Position numbers and translations under genes: made by a program. Positions 53,681 to 62,474 of a DNA stretch of 64,000 nt are shown here, one piece after another. Position 1 is the stretch's first letter. Every line of letters begins with the position of its first letter. The DNA lies in NCBI GenBank assembly GCA_018606805.1, contig JAGYWI010000003.1, forward strand, positions 186,001 to 250,000, given 5' to 3'. The notes under the pieces are model-generated. The model did no database searches. It saw only the letters and a program-made list of their open reading frames with translations, and had not been told where the DNA came from. This DNA is from Candidatus Magnetomicrobium cryptolimnococcus (lineage in GTDB: Bacteria > Nitrospirota > Thermodesulfovibrionia > Thermodesulfovibrionales > Magnetobacteriaceae).

Positions 53681-54925
53681 TTACTGAGGTAGCTGTTTCA
53701 CTCCCAAAAGAATACCCATCAGCTTATAGGCATCATCTATAAACACGGTATCCTCCCTGTCTTTTATGCTTTCGTCATAAGTACATTTTTTCCCTTTAAT
53801 AACCGCCGTACTATCATAAAGTATAAAAGGCACAGGTGTGTTTGAATGTGTCTTTATTTTTATAGGTGTTGCATGGTCTGGCATTATAAGTACCCTAAAG
53901 CGCTCACCACGCAAAAGTTCAAGCATTCTGCCCACAACACGTTTATCAAAATCTTCAATTGCTTGTACCTTAGCCTCCACGTTGCCCATATGGCCTGCCT
54001 CATCAGGGGCTTCCACGTGAATATATACGAAATCCGCCTCCTTCAAAGCTGCAAAACCATACTCAGCCTTTCCCTCATAATTAGTATCAATGTAGCCAGT
54101 TATACCGGGCACTTCTATTATCTGAAGGCCAGCACACACGCCAAGCCCTTTTGTTAAATCCACAGCGCTTATGAGCGCACCTTTTAAACCATATATATCT
54201 TTAAAGCTTGGCATCAATGGTTTTTTACCTTGTCCCCACAACCATATACTATTTGCAGGTCTTTTACCGCTACTTAAACGCTTTTCGTTGATTTCATGTA
54301 AACCTAATATCTCGTAGGAATCCTTCATAAGTTTAAGCAAAACCTCCGCCCCTTCTCCTTGTGGCAGAAACTCGGCAATTGCCTTGCCGGTAATATCATG
54401 TGGCGGGGTACATTTAATGTCCACCTTGCCATCTGTCCAAAGCATTAGATGGCGGTAGCTAATACCTGCATAAAACCTGTGAGGTTGCTCGTGCAAAGTG
54501 CCTAAGTGTTCAATTAACTGCCGTGCTTCTTCTGTGCTTATGTGGCCAGCACTGTAGTCTTGCATATAAAGGTCCTCATAAAGCGTTTTGTTAAGCGTTT
54601 CGTTACGCTCTTTATGGGAGTCCAAACAAACAAGATTACACCGATAGGCAACATCATTGTCCCCAATATCTATCCCCATACTGGCAGCCTCAAGCGGTGC
54701 CCTTCCAGTGTAGTAACGTCTTGGGTCGTAGCCAAGTATACTTAAATTAGCAACATCCGACCCCGGTGGAAATCCCAATGGCACAGTTGCAGCAATACCA
54801 ACCACCCCTTCACTTGACAGCCTATCCATGTTTGGTGTATCTGCCTTTTGCAAAGGCGTAAGACCACCTAATACCTCTAATGGCTCATCAGCCATTCCAT
54901 CGCCTACAAGCACTATATATTTCAT
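53681..54925 (-). CDS. apgM: cofactor-independent phosphoglycerate mutase, archaeal type
   Basis: 414 residues, alkaline-phosphatase superfamily. KYIVLVGDGMADEP binds metal; TPNMDRLSSEG, GFPPGSDVANLSILGYDP with the nucleophile Ser, YIHVEAPDEAGHMGN and MPDHATPIKIKTHSNTPVPF are characteristic. It interconverts 2- and 3-phosphoglycerate. This type is usual in archaea and in some bacterial phyla. Confidence 0.95.
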   Translation of the reverse strand: MKYIVLVGDGMADEPLEVLGGLTPLQKADTPNMDRLSSEGVVGIAATVPLGFPPGSDVANLSILGYDPRRYYTGRAPLEAASMGIDIGDNDVAYRCNLVCLDSHKERNETLNKTLYEDLYMQDYSAGHISTEEARQLIEHLGTLHEQPHRFYAGISYRHLMLWTDGKVDIKCTPPHDITGKAIAEFLPQGEGAEVLLKLMKDSYEILGLHEINEKRLSSGKRPANSIWLWGQGKKPLMPSFKDIYGLKGALISAVDLTKGLGVCAGLQIIEVPGITGYIDTNYEGKAEYGFAALKEADFVYIHVEAPDEAGHMGNVEAKVQAIEDFDKRVVGRMLELLRGERFRVLIMPDHATPIKIKTHSNTPVPFILYDSTAVIKGKKCTYDESIKDREDTVFIDDAYKLMGILLGVKQLPQ

Positions 54926-55201
54926 AACTTCATAATTCTACCATTAATAAATTATTTATTCAATATATTTTATATATCATCACAATTGTAACTTTGGATA
55001 ACATGGCAACAATTATGCCACATTAGCACTGAATTTTAATTATCACTATATGACAGTGATGACAATATTGTACGAATTATCATAAAAGGCACGCATTTTT
55101 GTTTTAGCATTTGTGTTATAATACTTGCAATATTAATAAGTTTATAGTAAGCAAGGCGTTTTATAAACTTAAAAAATACAAAATATCATGAGGAGGGAGC
55201 G

Positions 55202-56356
55202 ATGTTTATAGTTGATGTAGGCTTTTCTTGTGTTAAATGGATGACAGAAGATACAAAGGGTATTTATAGAACTATATATAGAACAAGCAAGAAAGACGAA
55301 GGCTTATTATACAAAGAAAAGAGATATGTTGTTGGCGAGCGGGCTTTACTAAAAACGGACCCATGTTACCTTAGAACTATTGATGAATTGATAGATTTAT
55401 ATCCATTATTTACGGCATTTGCAGCGCAAAAGGCACAAATAGACAAAAGCGACATATTAGTAATTGGTCTGCCTTTTGATTATTGGAAAATTGAAACGGC
55501 TAAGTCAGCAAGAGGAATGCACAGTATTATTGAAAAACTCAAAGATTCACTGATTGCAATTAAGCTTGAAGATACTGAATACAAGTTTGATGATATTGTT
55601 GTTTTACCTCAAGGAGTTGGATGTATAAATGCTTATTTAAATGATACTACAGGTATTAAAGGTAATATTTTAGGCATAGATATTGGATTTAATACGATAG
55701 TTTATAGCCTTTTTTCTGTTGATGAAAATGACACTTTATATGGTAAGACATTGTACAAAAAAGGTATTCACGATATGGCTATTAATCTAATAAATCCTGT
55801 CCTTGAAAAGTATACACCGGGTAAATATTATTCCCCTGTTGAAATAAACTATATAATAGAAAAAAGACAAATACAAAAAGGGTTTGATTTAATAGATATT
55901 TCTACTGAAATTGACTCAGCCGCTAAAGAATATATAGAAAGTATATTTTCTTATATCATTGGTGATTTATCAGAAAATATTGGTGTAATTACATTTGATA
56001 CGATAGTCATTGGTGGTGGTGGCGCAAGGGCTATTAAGGAACTATCTCCGTATAAAGTTAATATTAAAGTGCTTGAAGAGCCTGAGTATGCAAATGTACG
56101 TGGTTTTAAATCTAAGGCAATAGAGATTAAACCTCCGATTAAAGAAATTATTAAACCGGAGATTATGGAAACCCCCCATAGTATACAACCACAAATAACA
56201 AACGTACAAACACCGACAGAGGAAGTAAAAGAGGAAGTAAAAAACGAAGGCGATAAGACAATAGAGATAAAAGAACCTGAGGAAATAAGTCATACCGCAA
56301 CTACTATGGAACGAGAAAAGCACTATAAAGTTAAAAAGAAATCCACTGAGTACTAA
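55202..56356 (+). CDS. ParM/Alp-like bacterial actin
   Basis: 384 residues, with GAGGAGGGAG six bases before ATG. Actin ATPase fold: phosphate 1 FIVDVGFSCVKW, VIGLPFDYW, phosphate 2 NILGIDIGFNTIVYSLF and adenosine motif IVIGGGGARAI. It resembles plasmid-type ParM/StbA more than MreB or MamK. The last 85 residues or so are low-complexity, rich in Pro, Glu and Lys, ending basic (KVKKKSTEY): a flexible tail. No ParR-like partner gene or clear parC iteron array is adjacent, so partner and cargo are unknown. Confidence 0.8.
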   Translation: MFIVDVGFSCVKWMTEDTKGIYRTIYRTSKKDEGLLYKEKRYVVGERALLKTDPCYLRTIDELIDLYPLFTAFAAQKAQIDKSDILVIGLPFDYWKIETAKSARGMHSIIEKLKDSLIAIKLEDTEYKFDDIVVLPQGVGCINAYLNDTTGIKGNILGIDIGFNTIVYSLFSVDENDTLYGKTLYKKGIHDMAINLINPVLEKYTPGKYYSPVEINYIIEKRQIQKGFDLIDISTEIDSAAKEYIESIFSYIIGDLSENIGVITFDTIVIGGGGARAIKELSPYKVNIKVLEEPEYANVRGFKSKAIEIKPPIKEIIKPEIMETPHSIQPQITNVQTPTEEVKEEVKNEGDKTIEIKEPEEISHTATTMEREKHYKVKKKSTEY

Positions 56357-56445
56357 GTTAAGCGAAGAGTAATAGTTCAGCCTCAATGACAGGCATGTAT
56401 AGATATTATATGACCACTACCCATTCAGGACTACCGTTTTTTGTA

Positions 56446-56525
56446 AGGGCGAACCTGTGAGGGAGGGTGTGTAGGCACACCTCCCTGTGCGCCTACACAC
56501 CCTCCCTGTGCGCCTTCGCATCTTC
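56446..56525. repeat. GC-rich inverted repeats after the actin-like gene
   Basis: GGGAGGGTGTGTAGGC (56461-56476) and its exact reverse complement (56491-56506) enclose ACACCTCCCTGTGC. CCTCCCTGTGCGCCT also recurs as a direct repeat. Probable terminator or family A relative. Confidence 0.7.
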
Positions 56526-56591
56526 GCCTTTAATTTTTGTTACCTATTAAATCGAAATCCGCTATATAAGCCAGCAAAAGAAAAAATTCAC

Positions 56592-56621
56592 TTGACAATT
56601 ACATACCTCAAAAGATAGTGT
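56592..56621 (+). promoter_or_regulatory. possible promoter for the NADH dehydrogenase gene
   Basis: A perfect TTGACA at 56592-56597, then 18 bases and TAGTGT, a weak -10, followed by the ATG at 56633. The 5' leader would be very short. Confidence 0.35.
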
Positions 56622-56632
56622 AAAAGGTATCT

Positions 56633-57979
56633 ATGCCAGAAATGAATAATACATCGGGACAGTATAGAGGCAAGGGTGGGCTGCCAAAGGTGGTAGTCAT
56701 CGGTGCAGGGTTTGCTGGTCTTTGGCTAACTAAGAAGTTAAGCGGTAAGCCTTTGGAGGTTGTCCTTGTTGATAAAACCAATTATCATACGTTTTTGCCA
56801 TTGCTATACCAAGCAGCAGCGGCTGAGGTAGAACCGGAGAGTATTGCCTATCCAATAAGAAGTATTATAAGGAAAATGCCAAATGTACGTTTTATTATGG
56901 CTGACATAAAAGAAATAAATTATGAAGAAAGGCTTGTTATAGCAAATGATATAACAATAGACTATGATTTTTTGGTTATAGCAATAGGAAGTGCTACACA
57001 GTTTTTTGATACGCCGGGGACAGAGGAATATGCCTTTCAGTTGAAAAATCTGGAACATGCTATAATGTTAAGAAGTCAAATATTGCGGTGTTTTGAAAAG
57101 GCTATGGTAGAAAAAAACGATGATGCCCGCCGTAAATACTTGACTTTTACGGTTATTGGCGGAGGTGCTACTGGAGTTGAATTTGCCGGTGCCCTTGCGG
57201 AATTGATTTATGGACCACTTAAAAAGGACTTCCCTTCCATTGATTTTCAAGAGGTAAAGATATATCTTATTGAAGCTGCCAGTGGGGTATTACTTACATA
57301 TCCAAACCATCTGCGCGAATATACGGTAAATTCCTTGAGGCAAATGGGTGTTAATGTCATACTGGAAACCTTTGTAACCCACATAACGGTGGAAACTGTA
57401 CATTTAAAGGACAAAGGTGTAATTCCCACAGAAACAGTGGTATGGACTGCTGGTGTGCGCGGTGCACCAATTGCTGAAAAATGGGGACTGCCAATAACAC
57501 GCTCAGGACGTATCGAGGTGCTGCAAACATTGCAACTTGAAAAGTATTCTGAAATATACGTAATAGGAGACCTTGCAGCAGTAATGGCTAATGATAATAA
57601 ACACCATTTACCAATGCTCGCACCTGTTGCCACACAGCAAGGCTCATGGGCTGCAACTAATATCTTACGCCAAATCAATAAAAAACCGCCACTGCCTTTT
57701 AAATACTTAGACAAAGGTACAATGGTAACAATTGGCAGAAAAAAGGCTATTGCCATGGTTGGGAAACGTACATTTAATGGATTTATAGCATGGGTAATGT
57801 GGCTATTTATCCATTTATATAATCTAATAGGATTTAAAAACCGTCTGATGGTTTTAGTTAATTGGGCAAATGATTACATTTTTTATGAAAAATCTATAAG
57901 GCTTATTCTCCCGTATAAGCGCAGTTCTATTATTAAAAAACAGCTCCTTGAACAACTACTAAAAGAAGAAAAAAAATAA
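56633..57979 (+). CDS. ndh: type II NADH:quinone oxidoreductase
   Basis: 448 residues. FAD Rossmann motif VVVIGAGFAGLWLTKKL, then NYHTFLPLLYQ, NADH Rossmann motif FTVIGGGATGVEFAGALAE, VWTAGVRGAP and the second FAD motif EIYVIGDLAAV with MLAPVATQQG. A C-terminal hydrophobic and amphipathic region (WVMWLFIHLYNLIGFKNR) attaches it to the membrane. It passes electrons from NADH to quinone without pumping. Confidence 0.93.
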   Translation: MPEMNNTSGQYRGKGGLPKVVVIGAGFAGLWLTKKLSGKPLEVVLVDKTNYHTFLPLLYQAAAAEVEPESIAYPIRSIIRKMPNVRFIMADIKEINYEERLVIANDITIDYDFLVIAIGSATQFFDTPGTEEYAFQLKNLEHAIMLRSQILRCFEKAMVEKNDDARRKYLTFTVIGGGATGVEFAGALAELIYGPLKKDFPSIDFQEVKIYLIEAASGVLLTYPNHLREYTVNSLRQMGVNVILETFVTHITVETVHLKDKGVIPTETVVWTAGVRGAPIAEKWGLPITRSGRIEVLQTLQLEKYSEIYVIGDLAAVMANDNKHHLPMLAPVATQQGSWAATNILRQINKKPPLPFKYLDKGTMVTIGRKKAIAMVGKRTFNGFIAWVMWLFIHLYNLIGFKNRLMVLVNWANDYIFYEKSIRLILPYKRSSIIKKQLLEQLLKEEKK

Positions 57980-57999
57980 GTTCGTTATGCCAAAACCAA

Positions 58000-60243
58000 T
58001 TATTTTCGCGAATACTTTTGCTGCGGGGTTGTCTTCGTTTTCATGTCTTTTTGCGTTTTTTTCCTGTTTATTGTTATTTCCTGACCCATGAACATTGTCT
58101 TATTTAGTTTGCTAATAGCATTTTGCACGTCAAGCTCTGTAATAACCCTTACTAAGCCAGAGATTTTGTTGGGATAAATAGAGACCTTAATAACACCGAT
58201 ACCAATTGTTGTAAATAATTTTTCAATTTCTGTAATTAGTTTTTGTCTTGGCAATTTGTTTGGCAGATTGCTAATATAAACCTCTGGAAACGACGGTTCA
58301 ATATTAATACCTTCTTTTGCAGCGAAACTCAACACTTCAAGAGCTTCTGCATGTTTATTAATTGTAGTTAGATATTTATGGTAGGCATAAAATAATTCAT
58401 GTGCTTTGAAATCAACAGAACGGGCATTATAAAAGCAGTCTCTTATTTGTTCATAAGGGGCCTTTCTTTCTATAAAAACCCTCATCATATCAAGATAAAT
58501 TGGTCCTTTTTCTTTGTCATTACTTGTGTTTGCAAGTGCCTTTTCCAGTGATTCAATTGCAAGACCGAATTTTCCTATTTGAAATGCTGTGTTGCCAAGA
58601 GTCCTCAACATATTGGGGTCATCAGACTTAAGACTTATGGCTTTTTGTAAGAAACCGATAGCCTTTTCCCAATTTTTAAGTTTACGTTCCAATGATGCCC
58701 AAGCATACCATAAAGTTGCACTGTCTGGAATTGCCTTAGTTGCTTGATTGTAGATTTCCTGACTTCTTGAAGTACTACCCTGCAAATCTGCAAATTTAGC
58801 CCATTCTAAATAGGCCTTCTCATAGTGTGGGTCTTCCTTAATTGCTCTTTTAAAAGCCTCCTCAGCACTCTCTATGTTTCCATATAGTGCCTCTAATCTT
58901 CCTAAAGCCCCCCACGATTGTGCAAGATGTGATGCAAGCTCTATTGATTTAAGGAAAAGGTCTCTTGCCTCATCCCGCTTACCCTGTTCTAAAAGCACTA
59001 AGCCCCTTTCATAAAATCTGCGACCTACGTAGTACGGATGAGCTGGCAGTTTAACCTTTAAGTAAGTGTCCCCTATCTCAAAAGTTGGGTCAGAAGAGCC
59101 ATTGTCTTTCATCTGCCGCCTTATTAGAGGGATACCAGTTCCTGCCTTTTCAATAATCTCTAAAGAATATAAGTTTACTGCAATAGTTGGATTTCTATAA
59201 TCATTAATACCAGTACCGAAGTTTTCCCTTGTTACGATTCCATAAAGGCTACCAGGACTCGTAATTTCAAGACGGTCATCAAACATCTCTAACGATACCA
59301 ATGCGTTTGAAGTTTCATAGTTGCGGTGTATAAGCGCGTTTGCTACGGCCTCACGCACTGCCCGAAATGGATACTCATAAATATCAGTTCGTTTTGGAGT
59401 GTCTTTTGAAAAACTATAGCCCTGTATCATAAAGGCTCTAACAAGTTCATCCGCTTTGAATATCATATCATCAATGTTGCCTGTTATTTCTTTCCTATCT
59501 TTAATAGGACATGATTTGTCAAGGCCTTCAAAGCGTATGAAATCAATAGCACTGTGTGGAATAAATCTTTGTGTAGTACCAAACAATAAGACAGCCGTTA
59601 CAGTAGGTATGAGCTTATCGCCTTCCCTAATAAGAAATTTTAAGTGCTCAGCCCATTGTATAATGGAACGCCCATTTAGTGAGAGGGTTTCTGCTGATAA
59701 TCTTTTAGATAGTATCTTTTTTTCAAATTTGTCAAAGTTTAGGTCATCTACTGTAGCATCTCTAATTTGTAACAAATCATAAGGCAAACGCCCTGAACGG
59801 CGTATTAATTCAAATTCTTCATCTGGAGTTGCCCGTATTGTAGCAGAGCCAATTCTAATATAACAAAATCCATTTGAGCGATGGGGACGATTATGGCTTT
59901 TATTGACATCTATAACAATAAGATATTTGCCGTTTACCTCAACATCGTAAATACGTGGTGCTAACGCTGGAACCATTACATCTCTACATATACCGCTAAT
60001 TCTTTGCTGAATATTATCACGATTACCTTCTACGCCAACAATTGAGTTATTTGTTGGTTCAACTCCAATAATGATTATCCCACCACCCACTTCACCATAG
60101 TCATTGGCAAAGGCAGCTATTGTTTCTCTTATCGGATCAGTGGTAAATTTAAGTTTGAACTCCGTTGATATACCTTCGCCCTTTTTGATTATTTTTTCAA
60201 CTTCATTGGCTGTCAGTAGTTTTTCATAAAACATATACAACAA
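58000..60243 (-). CDS. AlbA-type DNA-binding/HATPase_c regulator fused to TPRs and an RRM-like domain
   Basis: 747 residues. The TTG at 60243 has GGAG at good spacing; ATG at 60234 is the alternative. Residues about 15-135 are a Schlafen AlbA_2 domain (GEGISTEFKLKF, GGGIIIIGVE, CYIRIGSATIRAT). About 240-400 is a HATPase_c_4 domain (YPFRAVREAVANALIHRNYE, DRLEITSPGSLYG). TPR units fill about 405-640. The last 80 residues or so (from 653) look like an RRM: PEVYISNLPNK as RNP2, GLVRVITE as RNP1, and AISKLNKTMFMGQEITINRKK in the last helix-strand. A basic tail follows. AlbA/HATPase proteins are usually regulators or defence genes; this tail is unusual. Confidence 0.8.
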   Translation of the reverse strand: MLYMFYEKLLTANEVEKIIKKGEGISTEFKLKFTTDPIRETIAAFANDYGEVGGGIIIIGVEPTNNSIVGVEGNRDNIQQRISGICRDVMVPALAPRIYDVEVNGKYLIVIDVNKSHNRPHRSNGFCYIRIGSATIRATPDEEFELIRRSGRLPYDLLQIRDATVDDLNFDKFEKKILSKRLSAETLSLNGRSIIQWAEHLKFLIREGDKLIPTVTAVLLFGTTQRFIPHSAIDFIRFEGLDKSCPIKDRKEITGNIDDMIFKADELVRAFMIQGYSFSKDTPKRTDIYEYPFRAVREAVANALIHRNYETSNALVSLEMFDDRLEITSPGSLYGIVTRENFGTGINDYRNPTIAVNLYSLEIIEKAGTGIPLIRRQMKDNGSSDPTFEIGDTYLKVKLPAHPYYVGRRFYERGLVLLEQGKRDEARDLFLKSIELASHLAQSWGALGRLEALYGNIESAEEAFKRAIKEDPHYEKAYLEWAKFADLQGSTSRSQEIYNQATKAIPDSATLWYAWASLERKLKNWEKAIGFLQKAISLKSDDPNMLRTLGNTAFQIGKFGLAIESLEKALANTSNDKEKGPIYLDMMRVFIERKAPYEQIRDCFYNARSVDFKAHELFYAYHKYLTTINKHAEALEVLSFAAKEGINIEPSFPEVYISNLPNKLPRQKLITEIEKLFTTIGIGVIKVSIYPNKISGLVRVITELDVQNAISKLNKTMFMGQEITINRKKTQKDMKTKTTPQQKYSRK

Positions 60244-60351
60244 ATCTCCAAAACTTTTTTATCATAGTAAGAAGATATTTCACATTAACATATCATTAAT
60301 CGGTAAGTCAATTATCAAAAGTATAGCAGTATTATACTAAAATAAAAATGG

Positions 60352-60531
60352 TTTGCAAAAAATAATAGTAGTGTTTTTTATACCTCACGAAAATAGTGTT
60401 TTTTGGGGTTCAAGGGGCAAAGCCCCTTGTGTGGGATTCCAAAGGGACGAGTCCCAGGGAGGTGCGCCTCCGCACCTTTGGCGGGAGAGTGAGGGCAGCG
60501 CCCTCATTATGTATTTGTTTCCTTATTATTT
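60352..60531 (+). repeat. mosaic intergenic repeat (family B), copy 3, longest
   Basis: TTTGCAAAAAATAATAG, an extra 30 bases or so compared with copy 1, GGGGTTCAAGGGGC..GCCCCTTG, CAAAGGGACGAG, GGGAGGTGCGCCTCCGCACC, GGCGGGAGAGTGAGGGCAGC and TTTGTTTCCTTATTA. About 135 bases are nearly identical to 9442-9596 inverted. Confidence 0.85.
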
Positions 60532-60542
60532 TTAGTTTTCCT

Positions 60543-61334
60543 TTAATATTTTTTATTTTTCCCCTTATTTATTTCATAAAAACATATACATGCGGCACTT
60601 GCTACGTTTAGGCTTTCTGCCTCATCCTTAATATCTATTGTCAAAAGGCTATGTATCTTTTCTTTTATTTCACTGCTTATGCCTGAAGCCTCCTCGCCAA
60701 GCACTATCGCTAATGGCTCCTCTATCTTTGATGATTGCAGGCTAACACCGCCTGATGGTGTAGTGCCTATTAGTTTTATGTTCATGTGCAGTAAGTCATC
60801 AAGACCAGCAAAGACTATTGGGATTTTAAACACCTTACCTGCCGATGCCCTGATGACCTTTGGAGAGTAAGGGTAGCACGTACCTTGTAAGATTACGACA
60901 GCACTTGCATCAAAGGCACAAGCACACCTTATTATTGTGCCGAGGTTGCCGGGGTCTTTTATTCTATCGCATACGACTACAAAGGAGAGCTTCTCTTTTT
61001 CCAGCCTATCTATGTGTAATGGTTTCATCTTTGCTGTTACGGCTATTTCTTGACAGGTTTTTGTATCTGAGAGTTTCTCCATTACCTCTTTGGATACTTC
61101 TATGATTTCAGCTCCTTTTTTAAATAGTTGCTCTATAATTGGTGTGTTTACCTCTTTGGATATAAAATTACTTGTACAAAACGCATTTACTAACTCAAGG
61201 TCGCAGTTAAGCAAAGAGTCTTCGATTATCTTTTTACCTTCCACAAAGAACACTCCTGTTTTGCTTTTTTTAGCCCTTTCTACTTCTTTAATCTTATTGT
61301 TTTTGGTTGAAATTATTTTCTGTTTTACAAACAT
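60543..61334 (-). CDS. SpoU/TrmH-family RNA 2'-O-ribose methyltransferase
   Basis: 263 residues. N-terminal substrate-binding part (EVERAKKSKTGVFFVEGKKIIEDSL), then the trefoil-knot SPOUT domain: VVCDRIKDPGNLGTIIRCA (motif 1), LAIVLGEEASGI (motif 2) and IDIKDEAESLNVASAACICFYE (motif 3), the SAM-binding set. It methylates a ribose in rRNA or tRNA; target not predictable. It diverges from the DUF362 gene. Confidence 0.92.
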   Translation of the reverse strand: MFVKQKIISTKNNKIKEVERAKKSKTGVFFVEGKKIIEDSLLNCDLELVNAFCTSNFISKEVNTPIIEQLFKKGAEIIEVSKEVMEKLSDTKTCQEIAVTAKMKPLHIDRLEKEKLSFVVVCDRIKDPGNLGTIIRCACAFDASAVVILQGTCYPYSPKVIRASAGKVFKIPIVFAGLDDLLHMNIKLIGTTPSGGVSLQSSKIEEPLAIVLGEEASGISSEIKEKIHSLLTIDIKDEAESLNVASAACICFYEINKGKNKKY

Positions 61335-61363
61335 AACGCTTTTATTTTATCATAAAACTGCTT

Positions 61364-62470
61364 ATGGCTAAAGTGTTTATAAAGAGTTCATCTTATGAGT
61401 ATGATGAGTTGCGGGAAAACGTGCTATCCTTACTATCGGACTTAGAGCAATGGCAGGGGGTTTCTTGTATTAAACCGGGTAAAAGGGTTTTAGTAAAACC
61501 AAACCTACTAATGGGGGTTACTCCGGAGAGGGCTATTGTAACGCACCCGATGATTATCAAGATAGTGTGCGAGTATGCCCTTAGTAAGGGTGCTAACGTT
61601 TTAGTGAGCGATAGCCCAGCCCTTGGACGCTTTGAAAAGGTGGTTAAGCAAAGCGGTTTATTAGATGCCCTTTCTGGCATGGGTGTAACGTTGAAGGAGT
61701 TTAGCTCATCAAGGAAGGTCAACAATGGTACGTTTACAAGGCTTGAAATCGCTAATGATGCCTTAGACTGCGATGTTATTATAAATATCCCGAAATTAAA
61801 AACCCACGTCCAAATGGGTATGACGCTTGCAATTAAAAATCTGTTTGGAACGGTTGTTGGTTTTCAAAAGTCAGGGTGGCATTTTAATATAGGTGAAAAC
61901 GGTGATAAGTTTGCTGAATTATTAGTTAATATTTACACAACCCTTAGGCCCACAATCAACATACTAGATGGAGTACTAGCCCTTGAAGGCGATGGGCCTG
62001 GCACAAGCGGAAAGCCCCGCCATATTGGCGTATTAATGGCAAGTGCCGATGCCCTATCTGTAGACCTTGCCGTGTGTGAAATGCTTGCGGTCAATCCCTT
62101 CTGGCTGCCTACTAATAGGGTTGGGCGAAACCTTGGGCTTATAGATGACTACAGTGTTGAGGGCCAGTGGCCAACGGTAGAGGGGTTTGTCTTGCCAAAA
62201 AACAAGAACATAGTCTTTGGACCTAATTTTGCTAAAAATTTTGTTAGAAAAAATTTTACGTCAAGGCCTCAAAATATATCACTTAGCTGTAAGCTGTGTA
62301 ACGAGTGTGTTAACATTTGTCCGGCAAAGGCTATAGATAATTTAGGGAATAGACTTTCTTTTGACTACCAAAAATGTATTCGCTGTTATTGTTGTTTAGA
62401 GGTGTGTCCCCATCAAGCAATAAAGATACACGAGCCTTTGGTTGGTAAGATAGTCCAAAAACTGCTTTAA
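61364..62470 (+). CDS. DUF362 protein with C-terminal 2[4Fe-4S] ferredoxin domain
   Basis: 368 residues. DUF362 core (about 1-290: RVLVKPNLLMGVTPERAIVTHP, VLVSDSPALGRF, VIINIPKLKTHVQMGMTLAIKNLFG) followed by two clusters, CKLCNECVNICP and CIRCYCCLEVCP. Function in electron transfer or radical chemistry is not established for the family. It is followed after four bases by an Agl23-like gene. Confidence 0.9.
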   Translation: MAKVFIKSSSYEYDELRENVLSLLSDLEQWQGVSCIKPGKRVLVKPNLLMGVTPERAIVTHPMIIKIVCEYALSKGANVLVSDSPALGRFEKVVKQSGLLDALSGMGVTLKEFSSSRKVNNGTFTRLEIANDALDCDVIINIPKLKTHVQMGMTLAIKNLFGTVVGFQKSGWHFNIGENGDKFAELLVNIYTTLRPTINILDGVLALEGDGPGTSGKPRHIGVLMASADALSVDLAVCEMLAVNPFWLPTNRVGRNLGLIDDYSVEGQWPTVEGFVLPKNKNIVFGPNFAKNFVRKNFTSRPQNISLSCKLCNECVNICPAKAIDNLGNRLSFDYQKCIRCYCCLEVCPHQAIKIHEPLVGKIVQKLL

Positions 62471-62474
62471 ATCC

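Noticed and set aside
54926-55201. Centromere-like iterons upstream of the actin-like gene
   Set aside because: There are AT-rich stretches and a TATAAT box near 55113, but I could not find a repeated unit of three or more copies.
55202-56356. MamK (magnetosome actin)
   Set aside because: The phosphate motifs and N-terminus look like ParM/StbA rather than MamK, and no magnetosome genes are nearby.
60353-60611. ORFs of 60 and 71 residues with PPHLWRESEG
   Set aside because: Frames through mosaic repeat copy 3, overlapping the end of the methyltransferase gene; no ribosome site.
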